A stretch of DNA of 27,593 nucleotides from Pararhodospirillum photometricum DSM 122 (GTDB lineage: Bacteria; Pseudomonadota; Alphaproteobacteria; Rhodospirillales; Rhodospirillaceae): the NCBI RefSeq assembly GCF_000284415.1, contig NC_017059.1, positions 3,367,018 to 3,394,610 on the forward strand, given 5' to 3'. The stretch's first letter is position 1. Every line of letters begins with the position of its first letter. Shown in pieces: positions 1 through 8,467 of the stretch. Below the pieces are notes generated by a model. That model had not been told where the DNA came from. It ran no database searches and saw nothing but the letters and a program-made list of their open reading frames with translations. Made by a program: the position numbers and the translations under genes.

Positions 1-410
1 ACCCCACCCCGGCCGACGAAGGCACCGCGCACCATGGCATAACAGACCAGCGCGCCCTCGGACTCCACGCGGTGGTCGATATACACCCACTTGTCGTCCC
101 AGGAGAGCATGCGGCTCTTGAGGACAAAGCGCTGGAACGGGCGCAGGGGCCGACGAAACTGGACAATGCAGCCCCCCAGCACCGGCGACCAGCGTTCCTT
201 GACCACGGCGCGCCACAGGCCGGAACGGATAATCAGATCCAGCCGACCCAGATCCATCAAGGCAAGATAGCGGGCGTTATTCATGTGAATGTTGATGTCA
301 AGGTCGGTGGGCACGACCCGGAAATCCAGCACACTTTCCTCGGTAAGGACCAGCCGCGGACGGCGCAGACTGGCCAGGATCACCCGGAGCAACCGAAGCC
401 AGAGGTTCAT
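1..410 (-). CDS. Acyl-CoA thioesterase family protein (hotdog fold), 3' end outside window
   Basis: This gene is read on the minus strand from ATG at 410-408 and runs off the left edge, leaving about 136 residues visible. The start follows a strong ribosome site, GGAGGAG, about 7 bases upstream. The protein begins MNLWLRLLRVILASLRRPRL, a basic and hydrophobic N-terminus. Residues 36-56 hold the pattern D-x-D-x-N-x-H-M-N-N-A-R-Y-L-x-x-M-D-L-G-R, typical of the 4-hydroxybenzoyl-CoA thioesterase-like / THEM6-like hotdog family. A beta-rich stretch follows, as expected for the fold. Members hydrolyse acyl-CoA thioesters, but the substrate cannot be read from sequence. It lies 84 bp downstream of the acyl-CoA dehydrogenase on the same strand and probably belongs to the beta-oxidation operon. 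A related acyl-binding function without catalysis is possible. Confidence 0.8.
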   Translation of the reverse strand, partial: MNLWLRLLRVILASLRRPRLVLTEESVLDFRVVPTDLDINIHMNNARYLALMDLGRLDLIIRSGLWRAVVKERWSPVLGGCIVQFRRPLRPFQRFVLKSRMLSWDDKWVYIDHRVESEGALVCYAMVRGAFVGRGG

Positions 411-454
411 GGGCCTTCTCCTCCTGAAGAGGGATTTTAAGGGAATGGAGGGGT

Positions 455-476
455 CTGGGGAGGCTCGCCTCCCCAG
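455..476. repeat. REP-like palindrome, copy a
   Basis: CTGGGGAGGC (455-464) and GCCTCCCCAG (467-476) form a perfect 10-bp inverted repeat with a 2-base centre. It is flanked by GAGGGGT on the left and CCTTCCTTTTT on the right. It sits between the acyl-CoA dehydrogenase and the thioesterase. The same core and flanks recur elsewhere in this window. Confidence 0.8.
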
Positions 477-494
477 CCTTCCTTTTTCCTTCCC

Positions 495-2279
495 CTAAAA
501 CGCCTCCTCCTCAAACCCCATCACACTCCCCGCCCCCGCCATCAGCGACGAGAACAACGCCCCGGTCTGCGGCAGGATCTTGTCCATATAGAAACGAGCC
601 GTCGCAACCTTGGCGCGGTAGAAGCCATCGGGATCGTCCCCCTCATGGGCCAGAGCGACCTCGGCCATGCGGGCCCACAGGTAGCCCAGCGCCACCAGAC
701 CAAACAACCGCAGATAATCGGTGGCCGCCGCCCCGGCCTCGTCGGGATTGGCAAGACCGGCGCGCGCCACCTGGGCCGTAGCTTGTTGCAGCCGCACGAA
801 AGCCTTGGCCAAGGGCTGCACCAACTCAGCCATGGCCTCATCTTCACCCTTGGCCTCCAAGAAGGCCGAAACCGGGTGGAAGAAACGGCGCAGCGAGCGC
901 CCGGCATTGGCGGCCAGCTTGCGGCCAACGAGATCAAGGGCCTGGATGCCGTTGGTGCCTTCGTAGATCTGGGCGATCCGGCAATCGCGGACGTACTGCT
1001 CCATACCGTGCTCGCGGATGTAGCCGTGGCCGCCGAACACCTGCACGCCCAGGTTGGTGGCCTCGAAACCGAGATCGGTCATCAGCGCCTTGACGATGGG
1101 GGTCATCAGGGCGACGAAATCCTCGGCTTCCTGGCGCACCGCCGGGTCGGGATGGTGGTTTTGCAAGTCGAGCTGGTGGGCGGTCCAGGCGGCCAGGGCA
1201 CGGCAGCCCTCGTTGGTAGCGCGCTGGATCAGCAGCATGCGCCGCACGTCGGGATGAACCAAAAGGGGATCGGCCGGCTTGTCGGGATGCTTGGCGCCGG
1301 TCAGGGCCCGGCCCTGGAGCCGCTCGCGGGCATAGGTCACGGCGCCTTGATAGGAGGCTTCGGCCAGACCCAGGCCCTGGATGCCGACCGACAAGCGCTC
1401 GGTGTTCATCATGGCGAACATGGCGCGCATGCCCTTGTGCGGCTCGCCGACCAGCCAGCCCTGGGCGTCGTCGAAGTTCATCACACAGGTGGCCGAGGCC
1501 TTGATGCCCATCTTGTGCTCGATGGCGCCGCACGACACGCCGTTGCGCGCGCCCAGGCTGCCATCCGGGTTGGGGATAAATTTGGGCACCAGGAACAGGC
1601 TGATCCCCTTGATGCCCTTGGGGGCGTCGGGCAGGCGGGCCAAGACGAGATGGACGATGTTTTCGGTCAGGTCATGCTCGCCGGCCGAGATGAAAATCTT
1701 GGTCCCGGTCAGGGAGTAACTGCCATCGCCACGCGGCTGGGCCTTGGTGCGCAACAGGCCAAGGTCGGTGCCGCAATGGGGCTCGGTCAAACACATGGTG
1801 CCGGCCCAGGTGCCGTCCACCAGTTTGGGCAGATAAAGGTCCTTCAGGGCATCGTCGCCGTGACCGTGCACGGAAACATAGGCGCCATGGCTGAGGCCGG
1901 GGTACATGCCGAACGACAGGTTGGCCGCGCAGATCATTTCCTCGACCAGCACGTTGACGCTCTTGGGCAGGCCCTGGCCGCCGTAGGTGGGATCGCAGGC
2001 GATGGCCGTCCAACCGCCCTCGCGGAAGGTGGTGTAGGCCTCGCGGAAGCCCTTGGGGGTGCGAACCTCGCCGTTTTCCAGGGTACAGCCTTCCTCGTCG
2101 CCGGAGCGGTTGAGGGGATGGAGCACCTGTTCGCAGACCTTGGCGGCTTCTTCCAAAATGGGGTCGATCAGGTCGCGGGTGAATTCCTCGTACCCGGGGA
2201 GGCTGGCGAGGCTTTCGCCATTCATCAACTCGTAGAGGACAAAGCGCATGTCGCGCAGGGGAGCCCGGTAGCTGGCCAT
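495..2279 (-). CDS. Acyl-CoA dehydrogenase with extra C-terminal domain (FadE/DmdC-like)
   Basis: This 594-residue flavoenzyme should introduce the first double bond in acyl-CoA and pass electrons to electron-transfer flavoprotein. The N-terminal helical domain covers about 35-155. The middle beta domain includes CLTEPHCGTDLG (163-174) and GTKIFISAGEHDL. The C-terminal helical domain carries the FAD/substrate segment QVFGGHGYIREHG (413-425) and the catalytic-base motif IYEGTNGIQ, with Glu440. Residues after about 460 form the additional C-terminal domain (PF12806 type) seen in the roughly 590-residue class that includes DmdC, so it is longer than the roughly 380-residue short-chain enzymes. 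The ATG at 2279 follows AGGAAC. It lies downstream of the FadN-like and thiolase genes, the same partner set as the Bacillus fadNAE operon. Family is secure; chain-length preference is unknown. Confidence 0.93.
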   Translation of the reverse strand: MASYRAPLRDMRFVLYELMNGESLASLPGYEEFTRDLIDPILEEAAKVCEQVLHPLNRSGDEEGCTLENGEVRTPKGFREAYTTFREGGWTAIACDPTYGGQGLPKSVNVLVEEMICAANLSFGMYPGLSHGAYVSVHGHGDDALKDLYLPKLVDGTWAGTMCLTEPHCGTDLGLLRTKAQPRGDGSYSLTGTKIFISAGEHDLTENIVHLVLARLPDAPKGIKGISLFLVPKFIPNPDGSLGARNGVSCGAIEHKMGIKASATCVMNFDDAQGWLVGEPHKGMRAMFAMMNTERLSVGIQGLGLAEASYQGAVTYARERLQGRALTGAKHPDKPADPLLVHPDVRRMLLIQRATNEGCRALAAWTAHQLDLQNHHPDPAVRQEAEDFVALMTPIVKALMTDLGFEATNLGVQVFGGHGYIREHGMEQYVRDCRIAQIYEGTNGIQALDLVGRKLAANAGRSLRRFFHPVSAFLEAKGEDEAMAELVQPLAKAFVRLQQATAQVARAGLANPDEAGAAATDYLRLFGLVALGYLWARMAEVALAHEGDDPDGFYRAKVATARFYMDKILPQTGALFSSLMAGAGSVMGFEEEAF

Positions 2280-2332
2280 GGGGAGGTTCCTGTGTCTTGG
2301 GGCAAGGCAGAGCGGGGGACGGCAAGGGAAGG

Positions 2333-2354
2333 CTGGGGAGGCGGGCCTCCCCAG
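2333..2354. repeat. REP-like palindrome, copy b
   Basis: CTGGGGAGGC and GCCTCCCCAG flank a 2-base centre, with AAGG on the left and ACCCCTC on the right. It lies in the 94-bp gap between the FadN-like gene and the acyl-CoA dehydrogenase gene, just past the stop of the former. Because it is inside an apparent operon it is unlikely to be a full terminator. Confidence 0.8.
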
Positions 2355-2373
2355 ACCCCTCGGTCCTTGAGGC

Positions 2374-4695
2374 TCAGTTGCGCAAGGGTTTTCCGGTCAG
2401 CAGCATGGTTTCGATCCGCGCGAGGGTGCCCGGGGTGCGGGCCAGGGTCATGAAGTGATCCCGCTCCAAGGTGAGCAGGGCGTCCTCGTCCAGGGGTTCG
2501 GTCACGTCGGTCGCGCCCCCCGAGAGGACCCCAGCCAGGGCGCCCGAGACCACCTCGTCATAGGGGGTGGCCTTGCCCAGGCGGCGGAAGGAGCCGACCG
2601 CCATCATCATGGCGGTGTGGGCGGCCGGGCCGGGCAGCGTGTACGTCGGGCGCTCGGGCGGGGTGTAGCCCTCGACCAGGGCCAAGGCGCGGGCCTTGGC
2701 GTCGGCCAGCAGGCGATCGCGGTTCATGGTGATGCCGTCGCCCGGGCGCAGGAACAACAGCTCCTGGGCCTGGGCCGCCGACTTGGCCACGGTGGCGGTG
2801 GACAGGATCTCGAAGACCTTGCCCACGGCCGGCATCGGTCCCTTGGGCAGACGGCCCAGGGAGGACCAGCGGTGCAGCATTTCGGTACAGCCGCCCCAGG
2901 CCGGCACCAGCCCAACGCCCACCTCGACGAGGCCCATGTAGGTTTCGGCATGGGCCTGCACGGCATCGCAGTGCAAGAGGATCTCGCAGCCGCCACCCAA
3001 GGCCATGCCCGAGGGCGCCCCAACCACCGGGAACGGCGCATACTTCAGGGCGCGGTAGGTTTCCTGCCCCTGGGACACCATGCTTTCGATCTCGCCCCAG
3101 GCGGCGATGTTGGCGGCAAACACGGCGAGGCCCAGGTTGGCGCCGACCGAGAAGTTGCTGCCCTCGTTGTGGATGACCAGGGCCTTGAAGTCCTTTTTGA
3201 CCCGGCGCAACGTCTTGCCCAACAGATCCATGATGTCGGGGTCGATCGAGTTCATCTTGCTGGTGAACTCGAAGCAGGCCACGCCGTCGCCGATGTCCCA
3301 CAGGGCGGCCGAGCCGTTTTTCAAGATCGGCTTGCTGGCGCGCTTGATGTCTTGGAGCAACAGCACGCCCTCGGGGCGCACGAGGTCGTGATAGACGCCC
3401 TCAAGACCGAGGCGCTGACGCCGGCCCTCGTGGTCGCGGTAGAAGGTCCGCCCCTGGGCCAGGGTGAGGGCGGGCGGCACGGCCAAGCCCTCGGCGGCGA
3501 GGCGCTGGGCCAGAACGTCGGGGCCGATCTGGTCGATCAGCTCGAAGGGCCCGAACTTCCAGTTGTAGCCCAGCCGCATGGCCTCGTCGATGGCGGCCAC
3601 GTCATCGGCGGCATCGCCCAGCAGGGCGGCGGCATAGGCCAGGGTCAATCCCATGACCCGCCACGCATACTGGCCGTGGGCGCTGGGATGGGCTAGCAGC
3701 GCGCCAACCGAGCGCCGGGTCTCGCCCAGAGCCGGGACATCGGCCTTGCGCGCCGGGCGGTAAGTGCCGGTGGTCAGGTCAAGGGCTTCCTTGCGCTTCC
3801 CCGCCTCGCGGTTGATGCGATAGAAGCCGCCCTTGCCCTTGCGGCCGGTGTAGCCCTCGGCGATCAGGCGCTCGACGATCGGCAGCGGCTTATTGAAGGT
3901 GTGGAAGGCATCCTCGGACGGCAGGGCGGCGGCGAGGCTGGCGTTGACATGAGGCATGAGATCAAGGCCCACCAAATCCAGCAAGCCGAACACGCCGGTC
4001 TTGGGGATGCCCATTGGCTTGCCGATGATCGCGTCCACATCCTCGACCGCCAGCCCGCGCTCGAAGGCCTCGACCACCGCCGCTTGGAGCCAGAACACGC
4101 CAAGCCGGTTGGCAATGAACCCGGGCCGGTCCTTGCAGGGCACGACGCTCTTGCCGAGGCGAACATCGGCAAAGCGCGAGACGGCCTCCACCGCCTCGGG
4201 CCGGGTGGCCGGACCGCTCACCACTTCCAAGAGGCGCATGTAGCGCGGCGGGTTAAAGAAGTGGGTGATCAGGAAGTCGCGGGCGAAGCTGGGGGGCAGG
4301 CCCTCGGTCAAGGTGGCGAGCGGCAGGGTCGAGGTATTGGACGACACCACCGAGCCCGGCTTGCGCACCGCTTCCAGGCGAGCATAGAGCGCCTGCTTGA
4401 CATCCAGGCGTTCCACCACCGCCTCGACGATCCAATCAACGTCGGCCAACTGCTCCAGGTGGTCCTCGATGTTGCCCGGCGTGACCAAGGCAGCGGCGGC
4501 CTTGCTCATGAAGGGAGCCGGGTCGGCCTTTTGCATCCGGGCCAGCGCGCCCTCGGCCAGGGCGTTACGATTTTCCGCCCCGGGCGGCACGATATCGAGC
4601 AGCAGCACGGGCACGCCGGCGTTGGCGACATGGGCGGCGATCCCGGCCCCCATGACGCCGGCCCCCAAGACGGCAACCTTGCGGATGTCGCTCAT
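2374..4695 (-). CDS. 3-hydroxyacyl-CoA dehydrogenase / enoyl-CoA hydratase (FadN-type bifunctional enzyme)
   Basis: The protein has 773 residues. The dehydrogenase half comes first: a Rossmann motif VLGAGVMGAGIAAH (9-22), the SSNTS segment at 118-122 and THFFNPPRYM (144-153) with the catalytic His145. Two 3HCDH C-terminal helical domains follow. The enoyl-CoA hydratase half is C-terminal, with oxyanion-hole glycines in MALGGGCEILLHCDA and an acidic residue in GLVEVGVGLVPAWGG. This order is the reverse of E. coli FadB and matches Bacillus FadN (YusL), about 790 residues. It hydrates enoyl-CoA and oxidises the 3-hydroxyacyl-CoA with NAD. The frame stays open further upstream, but the ATG at 4695 directly precedes the Rossmann fold. 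That ATG shares one base with the thiolase stop (TGATG), indicating translational coupling. Confidence 0.94.
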   Translation of the reverse strand: MSDIRKVAVLGAGVMGAGIAAHVANAGVPVLLLDIVPPGAENRNALAEGALARMQKADPAPFMSKAAAALVTPGNIEDHLEQLADVDWIVEAVVERLDVKQALYARLEAVRKPGSVVSSNTSTLPLATLTEGLPPSFARDFLITHFFNPPRYMRLLEVVSGPATRPEAVEAVSRFADVRLGKSVVPCKDRPGFIANRLGVFWLQAAVVEAFERGLAVEDVDAIIGKPMGIPKTGVFGLLDLVGLDLMPHVNASLAAALPSEDAFHTFNKPLPIVERLIAEGYTGRKGKGGFYRINREAGKRKEALDLTTGTYRPARKADVPALGETRRSVGALLAHPSAHGQYAWRVMGLTLAYAAALLGDAADDVAAIDEAMRLGYNWKFGPFELIDQIGPDVLAQRLAAEGLAVPPALTLAQGRTFYRDHEGRRQRLGLEGVYHDLVRPEGVLLLQDIKRASKPILKNGSAALWDIGDGVACFEFTSKMNSIDPDIMDLLGKTLRRVKKDFKALVIHNEGSNFSVGANLGLAVFAANIAAWGEIESMVSQGQETYRALKYAPFPVVGAPSGMALGGGCEILLHCDAVQAHAETYMGLVEVGVGLVPAWGGCTEMLHRWSSLGRLPKGPMPAVGKVFEILSTATVAKSAAQAQELLFLRPGDGITMNRDRLLADAKARALALVEGYTPPERPTYTLPGPAAHTAMMMAVGSFRRLGKATPYDEVVSGALAGVLSGGATDVTEPLDEDALLTLERDHFMTLARTPGTLARIETMLLTGKPLRN

Positions 4696-5831
4696 CACAT
4701 CGCCTCCAAGATGGTGGCGATGCCCTGGCCGCCGCCGATGCACTGGGTCGCCAGGGCGTAGCGACCCTTCTCGCGCTTGAGCAAGCTGGCCGCTTTGCCG
4801 ACGATGCGCGCGCCGGTGGCGCCCAGGGGATGGCCCAGGGCAATGGCGCCGCCGTCCAGGTTCACCTGATCGGACGACAGCTTGAGATCGTGCATACAGG
4901 CCAGGGCCTGGCTGGCAAAAGCCTCGTTGAGTTCGACCACATCCAGGTCGGCAACACCGATCCCGGCCCGCTCCAGGGCCTTGCGGGTGGCGCCGACCGG
5001 GCCAATGCCCATGATCTCGGGGTCGCAGCCGCACACCGCCACCGCCTTGACCGCCGCCAAAATCTCCAGGCCATGCGTCCGGGCGTAGTCCTCGGAGCAC
5101 ACCAGAACGGCAGCCGCGCCGTCGGTCAGGGGCGAGGAGGTGCCGGCCGTCACCACGCCCTCGGCCTTGAAGGCGGGCTGCAAGCTGGCCAGTCCCTCCA
5201 AGGTGGTCTCGGGGCGCGGACAGCCATCGACCTCGACCCGTCCCTTGCGCCCGGTGATGGTCACGATCTCGTCGGCGAAGTTTCCGGCAGCGGCGGCAGC
5301 GCAGGCGCGCTGGTGCGAGCGCAGGGCAAAGGCCTCCTGGTCGGCGCGGGAGATGGACCAGCGCGCCGCCACCGCCTCGGCGGTATCGCCCATGCCCATG
5401 TAAGCGCTGGGCATCTGGGCGGCGAAAGCCGGATTGGGCAGGGGGTTGAAGCCCATCATGGGCACCCGGGTCATGCTCTCGACCCCAGCGCAGACAAATG
5501 CCTCGCCCGCGCCCAGCGCGATGGCGCCGGCCGCCACGTGAACCGAGGTCATGGACGAGCCGCAAAAACGGTTGAGGGTGGCGGCGCCCACACTCTGGGG
5601 CAGGCCGGCCATCAGGCCGACGAGACGCGCCACGTTGAGGCCTTGCTCGCCTTCGGGAAAGGCGCAGCCCAGCAACAGGTCTTCAATCGACGCCCCCGGC
5701 ACGCCCAGGCGCTCGACCAGCCCCTTGACCACCTGAGCCGCCAGATCGTCCGGGCGCACCGAGGCCAGGGCCCCTTTCTTGGCGGGGGTAAACGGCGAGC
5801 GCACATACCCGGCGACAACCACCTTCGTCAT
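4695..5831 (-). CDS. fadA: Acetyl-CoA C-acyltransferase (3-ketoacyl-CoA thiolase)
   Basis: This 378-residue degradative thiolase cleaves 3-ketoacyl-CoA with CoA to release acetyl-CoA. The nucleophile is Cys90 in LNRFCGSSMTS. Other hallmarks are NEAFASQALA (302-311), GGAIALGHPLGATGARI with His334, and QCIGGGQG with the second active-site Cys364. Length is normal for the family. The open frame continues upstream to about 6557, but the ATG at 5831 gives the standard thiolase N-terminus and a GGAGAAG ribosome site lies about 6 bases upstream. The stop overlaps the start of the FadN-like gene by one base. The two enzymes probably work as a complex, as FadA and FadB do, although a complex is not shown by sequence. 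Confidence 0.95.
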   Translation of the reverse strand: MTKVVVAGYVRSPFTPAKKGALASVRPDDLAAQVVKGLVERLGVPGASIEDLLLGCAFPEGEQGLNVARLVGLMAGLPQSVGAATLNRFCGSSMTSVHVAAGAIALGAGEAFVCAGVESMTRVPMMGFNPLPNPAFAAQMPSAYMGMGDTAEAVAARWSISRADQEAFALRSHQRACAAAAAGNFADEIVTITGRKGRVEVDGCPRPETTLEGLASLQPAFKAEGVVTAGTSSPLTDGAAAVLVCSEDYARTHGLEILAAVKAVAVCGCDPEIMGIGPVGATRKALERAGIGVADLDVVELNEAFASQALACMHDLKLSSDQVNLDGGAIALGHPLGATGARIVGKAASLLKREKGRYALATQCIGGGQGIATILEAM

Positions 5832-5974
5832 CGAATCTTCTCCTGGGATAAGGGGAGAGGGAGGAAAGCCGTCTGGATCAAGGCCGCACACCCCGGGAGG
5901 CACGCGGGCGTCGGCCCTGGCTCCCCGGGCGCACAGCCCCGGGGCCAGAGGACGCAAGCCGCGATCACCGCCCC

Positions 5975-6394
5975 TCAGGTCTCGTCTTGAACCTCGGCCG
6001 GATCGATTTCCAGGCTCACCCCCTTGGCGCGCAGCGTGTCGAGACTGGCCCGCTCGATGTCGCGCAATTCGGTGAGACTGGTTTCCACGGTCTTGAGCTG
6101 GTCCTCCAGATGGGCGATGCGCCCCTGGACCTTGCTCACCAAAACCCGGAGTTGCTCGACCTGGGTCGTGTCCACGTCGTACAGGTCGAGGTACTCCTTG
6201 ATGTCCTTCAACGAAAACCCCAGCCGCTTGCCTCGCAAGATCAAGATCATCCGCGCCCGGTCCCGATGGGAATAGACCCGGGTGGTCCCCACCCGCTGCG
6301 GCGCGATCAAGCCTTGATCCTCGTAAAAGCGGATCGTGCGCGGCGTGATATCGAGCGCCTTGGCCAACTCGGTAATCGAGTAGATCTTTTCCAT
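5975..6394 (-). CDS. MerR-family transcriptional regulator, LiuR-like
   Basis: The protein has 139 residues from ATG 6394. A winged-helix MerR domain spans about 5-72, with ITELAKALDITPRTIRFYED then the wing RVGTTRVYSHRDRARMILI. A long coiled coil for dimerisation follows at about 78-118. It contains no cysteine, so it is not a thiol or metal sensor of the classical MerR type. The RGKRLGFSLKDIKEYLDLYD segment resembles LiuR, which controls branched-chain amino acid and fatty-acid catabolism in proteobacteria. An in-frame TTG at 6418 would add eight residues, but the ATG fits the family start and leaves room for the dyad upstream. It leads the thiolase-FadN-dehydrogenase operon and is the obvious local regulator; acyl-CoA as ligand is inferred. 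Confidence 0.9.
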   Translation of the reverse strand: MEKIYSITELAKALDITPRTIRFYEDQGLIAPQRVGTTRVYSHRDRARMILILRGKRLGFSLKDIKEYLDLYDVDTTQVEQLRVLVSKVQGRIAHLEDQLKTVETSLTELRDIERASLDTLRAKGVSLEIDPAEVQDET

Positions 6395-6423
6395 GGTCGT
6401 CCATTTTCCCAGGGGCAACGAGA

Positions 6424-6457
6424 TAACGTAAAGGGAAACGAGCTTCCCTCAACGTCA
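6424..6457. promoter_or_regulatory. 34-bp dyad in the MerR gene promoter, probable autoregulatory operator
   Basis: The left arm TAACGTAAAGGGAA (6424-6437) and right arm TTCCCTCAACGTCA (6444-6457) match at 11 of 14 positions when one is reversed, around a 6-base centre. On the minus strand a TTGAGG then 16 bases then TACGTT could be -35 and -10 boxes, which would place the dyad centre in the spacer, where MerR proteins usually bind. The MerR ATG is 30 bases downstream. The promoter boxes are tentative; the dyad is directly visible. Confidence 0.6.
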
Positions 6458-6569
6458 CCTTGATAGCACATGAACAGGACGCTGGCAGGGCCATCGTGGC
6501 GAACTTTCCATCGTTCTTAAGAGGTATTCGGAACCCGAAAGCTGGTTTAAGCGACAAAAAAGACAGCGA

Positions 6570-8213
6570 TCAGGACGCCCCGGCCCGCGCCTTTTCCTCG
6601 GCCACCAGTTCCTTTTTCGACAACTTGCCCACCATCGTTTTGGGTAAACTGTCACGAATTTCGATGCTCTTGGGCATTTCAATGCGCGAGAGCTGATCGG
6701 TCAGGAAGGCCCGCAGATCCTGGGGCGTCGCCTCGGCCCCGTCGCGCAACCGAACAAACGCCTTGGGCGCCTGGCCGCGATACTCGTCGGGGATGCCGAT
6801 CACCACCACCTCGGCGACCGCCGGATGACGGTAGAGGGCTTCCTCGACGACGCGGGGATAGACGTTGTAGCCGCCACAGAGGATCACGTCCTTGATGCGA
6901 TCGACGAGGTAGAAATAACCATCCTGATCGTAATAACCGATATCACCGGTGCGAAGGGCGCCATCGATAAAGATATCCCGGGTCTCGTCGGGGCGCTGCC
7001 AGTAGCCCAACATAACCTGCGGCCCCCGCACGCACAGCTCGCCCTTTTCGTTGGGCCCCAGCAGGGTCTTGGGGGCGAGAGGGTCGCGGATCTCGACCAG
7101 AGTACGCGGCATGGGCAGGCCGATCGAGGCCACCCGGGGCTCGCCCGAAAGAGGATTGCAGGTCACGACCGGCGAGGATTCAGACAAGCCATAGCCCTCG
7201 ACCAGACGACAGCCCGACAGGGTCTCGAAGCGCGATCGCACCTCGACGGGCAAGGGGGCGCCGCCGGAAATGCACACCTTGAGCGACGACAGATCCCAGG
7301 TCCCCCGCCCCATGGCACCGTTGATAGCGGTGTAGAGGGTGGGCACACCGGGGAACAGGGTCGGCCGCTTGCGCCCAATAAGCTTAAGCACCTGCTCCAG
7401 ATCGAAGCGCGGCACCAAGATCAGTTCGGCGCCAACGCGCACGCCCAGGTTCAAGACCACGGTCATGGCAAAGACATGGAACATGGGCAGCACGCCCAGC
7501 ATGCGCTCTGCACCTTGCTGGACTTCGGGGATCCACTGGAACAACTGCTCGGTATTGGCGGTCACGTTGGCGTGGCTCAACATGGCACCCTTGGGCACGC
7601 CGGTGGTACCGCCGGTGTACTGCAAGACGGCGACATCGGTGTCTGCGGTAATCTCGACCGGGCGGGGCCGGCCATCGTTGGCGATCAGGCGCTCGAAGGG
7701 CACGTGGCGGAGATCTTGGGGGATCTCGGCCATTTCGGAGCGCTTCATCACCTGGAAGAGCAGGCCCTTGACCGAGGGCAAAATGCTACTCATCGGGCAA
7801 ACGACGATGCGCTCCAGACAGGTCTCCTCCAGCATGGTGGCGACCTTGGGGTAGATCTGGCGCAAATCGAGGGTGATCATCACCGTGGTGCCTGAGTCCT
7901 CGATTTGATGACGCAACTCCCGCTCGACATAGAGCGGGTTATAGTTCACAACGATTCCGCCAATCTTAAGAATCGCATAATAAAAGATCACGAAATACGG
8001 TGTGTTGGGCAAACAAAGGCCGACGCGCGTCCCTTTTCTGACGCCGAGCTGCTGCAAGCCTCGGGCCGCCCGGTTCACAAGATCGCCCATCTCACGGTAG
8101 GTATAGCGCTTGCCCAAAAAATCCACGGCGGGCTGCGCGGGCCACGCCTGCACCGCCTGATCGAACAAGGCGGCCACGGGCCCAACGGGAAGGGGGGACG
8201 TCGAATGCTGCAT
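6570..8213 (-). CDS. fadD: Long-chain fatty-acid--CoA ligase
   Basis: The protein has 547 residues, normal for FadD. The ATP-binding loop is YTGGTTGVPKG (199-209), followed by the A-domain motif YGLSESSPVV (341-350), the hinge region TGDIGYYDQDGYFYLVDRIK (422-441) and GGYNVYPR (447-454). The catalytic C-terminal lysine is Lys530 in LPKTMVGKLSKKE. It activates fatty acids to acyl-CoA with ATP at the inner face of the membrane. The start ATG at 8213 follows GTGAGGA; an upstream in-frame extension to 8381 crosses a strong inverted repeat and lacks homology, so it was not used. It lies between fadL and the beta-oxidation operon on the same strand, so uptake, activation and oxidation genes are consecutive. 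Confidence 0.95.
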   Translation of the reverse strand: MQHSTSPLPVGPVAALFDQAVQAWPAQPAVDFLGKRYTYREMGDLVNRAARGLQQLGVRKGTRVGLCLPNTPYFVIFYYAILKIGGIVVNYNPLYVERELRHQIEDSGTTVMITLDLRQIYPKVATMLEETCLERIVVCPMSSILPSVKGLLFQVMKRSEMAEIPQDLRHVPFERLIANDGRPRPVEITADTDVAVLQYTGGTTGVPKGAMLSHANVTANTEQLFQWIPEVQQGAERMLGVLPMFHVFAMTVVLNLGVRVGAELILVPRFDLEQVLKLIGRKRPTLFPGVPTLYTAINGAMGRGTWDLSSLKVCISGGAPLPVEVRSRFETLSGCRLVEGYGLSESSPVVTCNPLSGEPRVASIGLPMPRTLVEIRDPLAPKTLLGPNEKGELCVRGPQVMLGYWQRPDETRDIFIDGALRTGDIGYYDQDGYFYLVDRIKDVILCGGYNVYPRVVEEALYRHPAVAEVVVIGIPDEYRGQAPKAFVRLRDGAEATPQDLRAFLTDQLSRIEMPKSIEIRDSLPKTMVGKLSKKELVAEEKARAGAS

Positions 8214-8337
8214 GGTGTTCCTCACGGGTCCAACCTCGTCCAGCGACGACTTTTTCTTAACGGAGCGATGCGCCACGGCCCGGCCTCTTTTCCTGGAGTG
8301 ACCCAAAAAAGGAGAGGTCTGGAGGCGTTCGCCCCCA

Positions 8338-8377
8338 GGCGGGGCTCGGGGGCGGCCCCGCGTTCCCGAGCCCCGCC
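8338..8377. terminator. Strong hairpin between fadL and fadD
   Basis: GGCGGGGCTCGGG (8338-8350) and CCCGAGCCCCGCC (8365-8377) are perfect 13-bp inverted arms with a 14-base loop. It lies about 90 bp past the fadL stop. On the minus strand a run of six T follows, but about 30 bases later, so it is not a textbook intrinsic terminator. It may attenuate read-through or stabilise the fadL 3' end. Confidence 0.5.
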
Positions 8378-8467
8378 CCATCGCCCCCCAGAACCAAACC
8401 GAGGCGCCTCCCTGCGGACTAGCGCGCCGCGTTTAAAACGACCCGGACGCGCCGACTTCAGGAGACA

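Noticed and set aside
72..440. Plus-strand open frame at the left edge
   Set aside because: It is the antisense shadow of the minus-strand thioesterase, which has clear family motifs and a strong ribosome site.
645..2453. Plus-strand 602-residue open frame
   Set aside because: It lies opposite the acyl-CoA dehydrogenase and has the Gly/His/Gln-rich composition expected of antisense in high-GC DNA.
4696..5565. Upstream extension of the FadN-like protein to 5565
   Set aside because: The extension is out-of-frame thiolase sequence; the Rossmann fold starts right at the ATG at 4695.
8310..8340. CTGGAGGCGTTCGCCCCCAG as a repeat-family copy
   Set aside because: It shares only the outline with the family and overlaps the separate perfect hairpin at 8338-8377.
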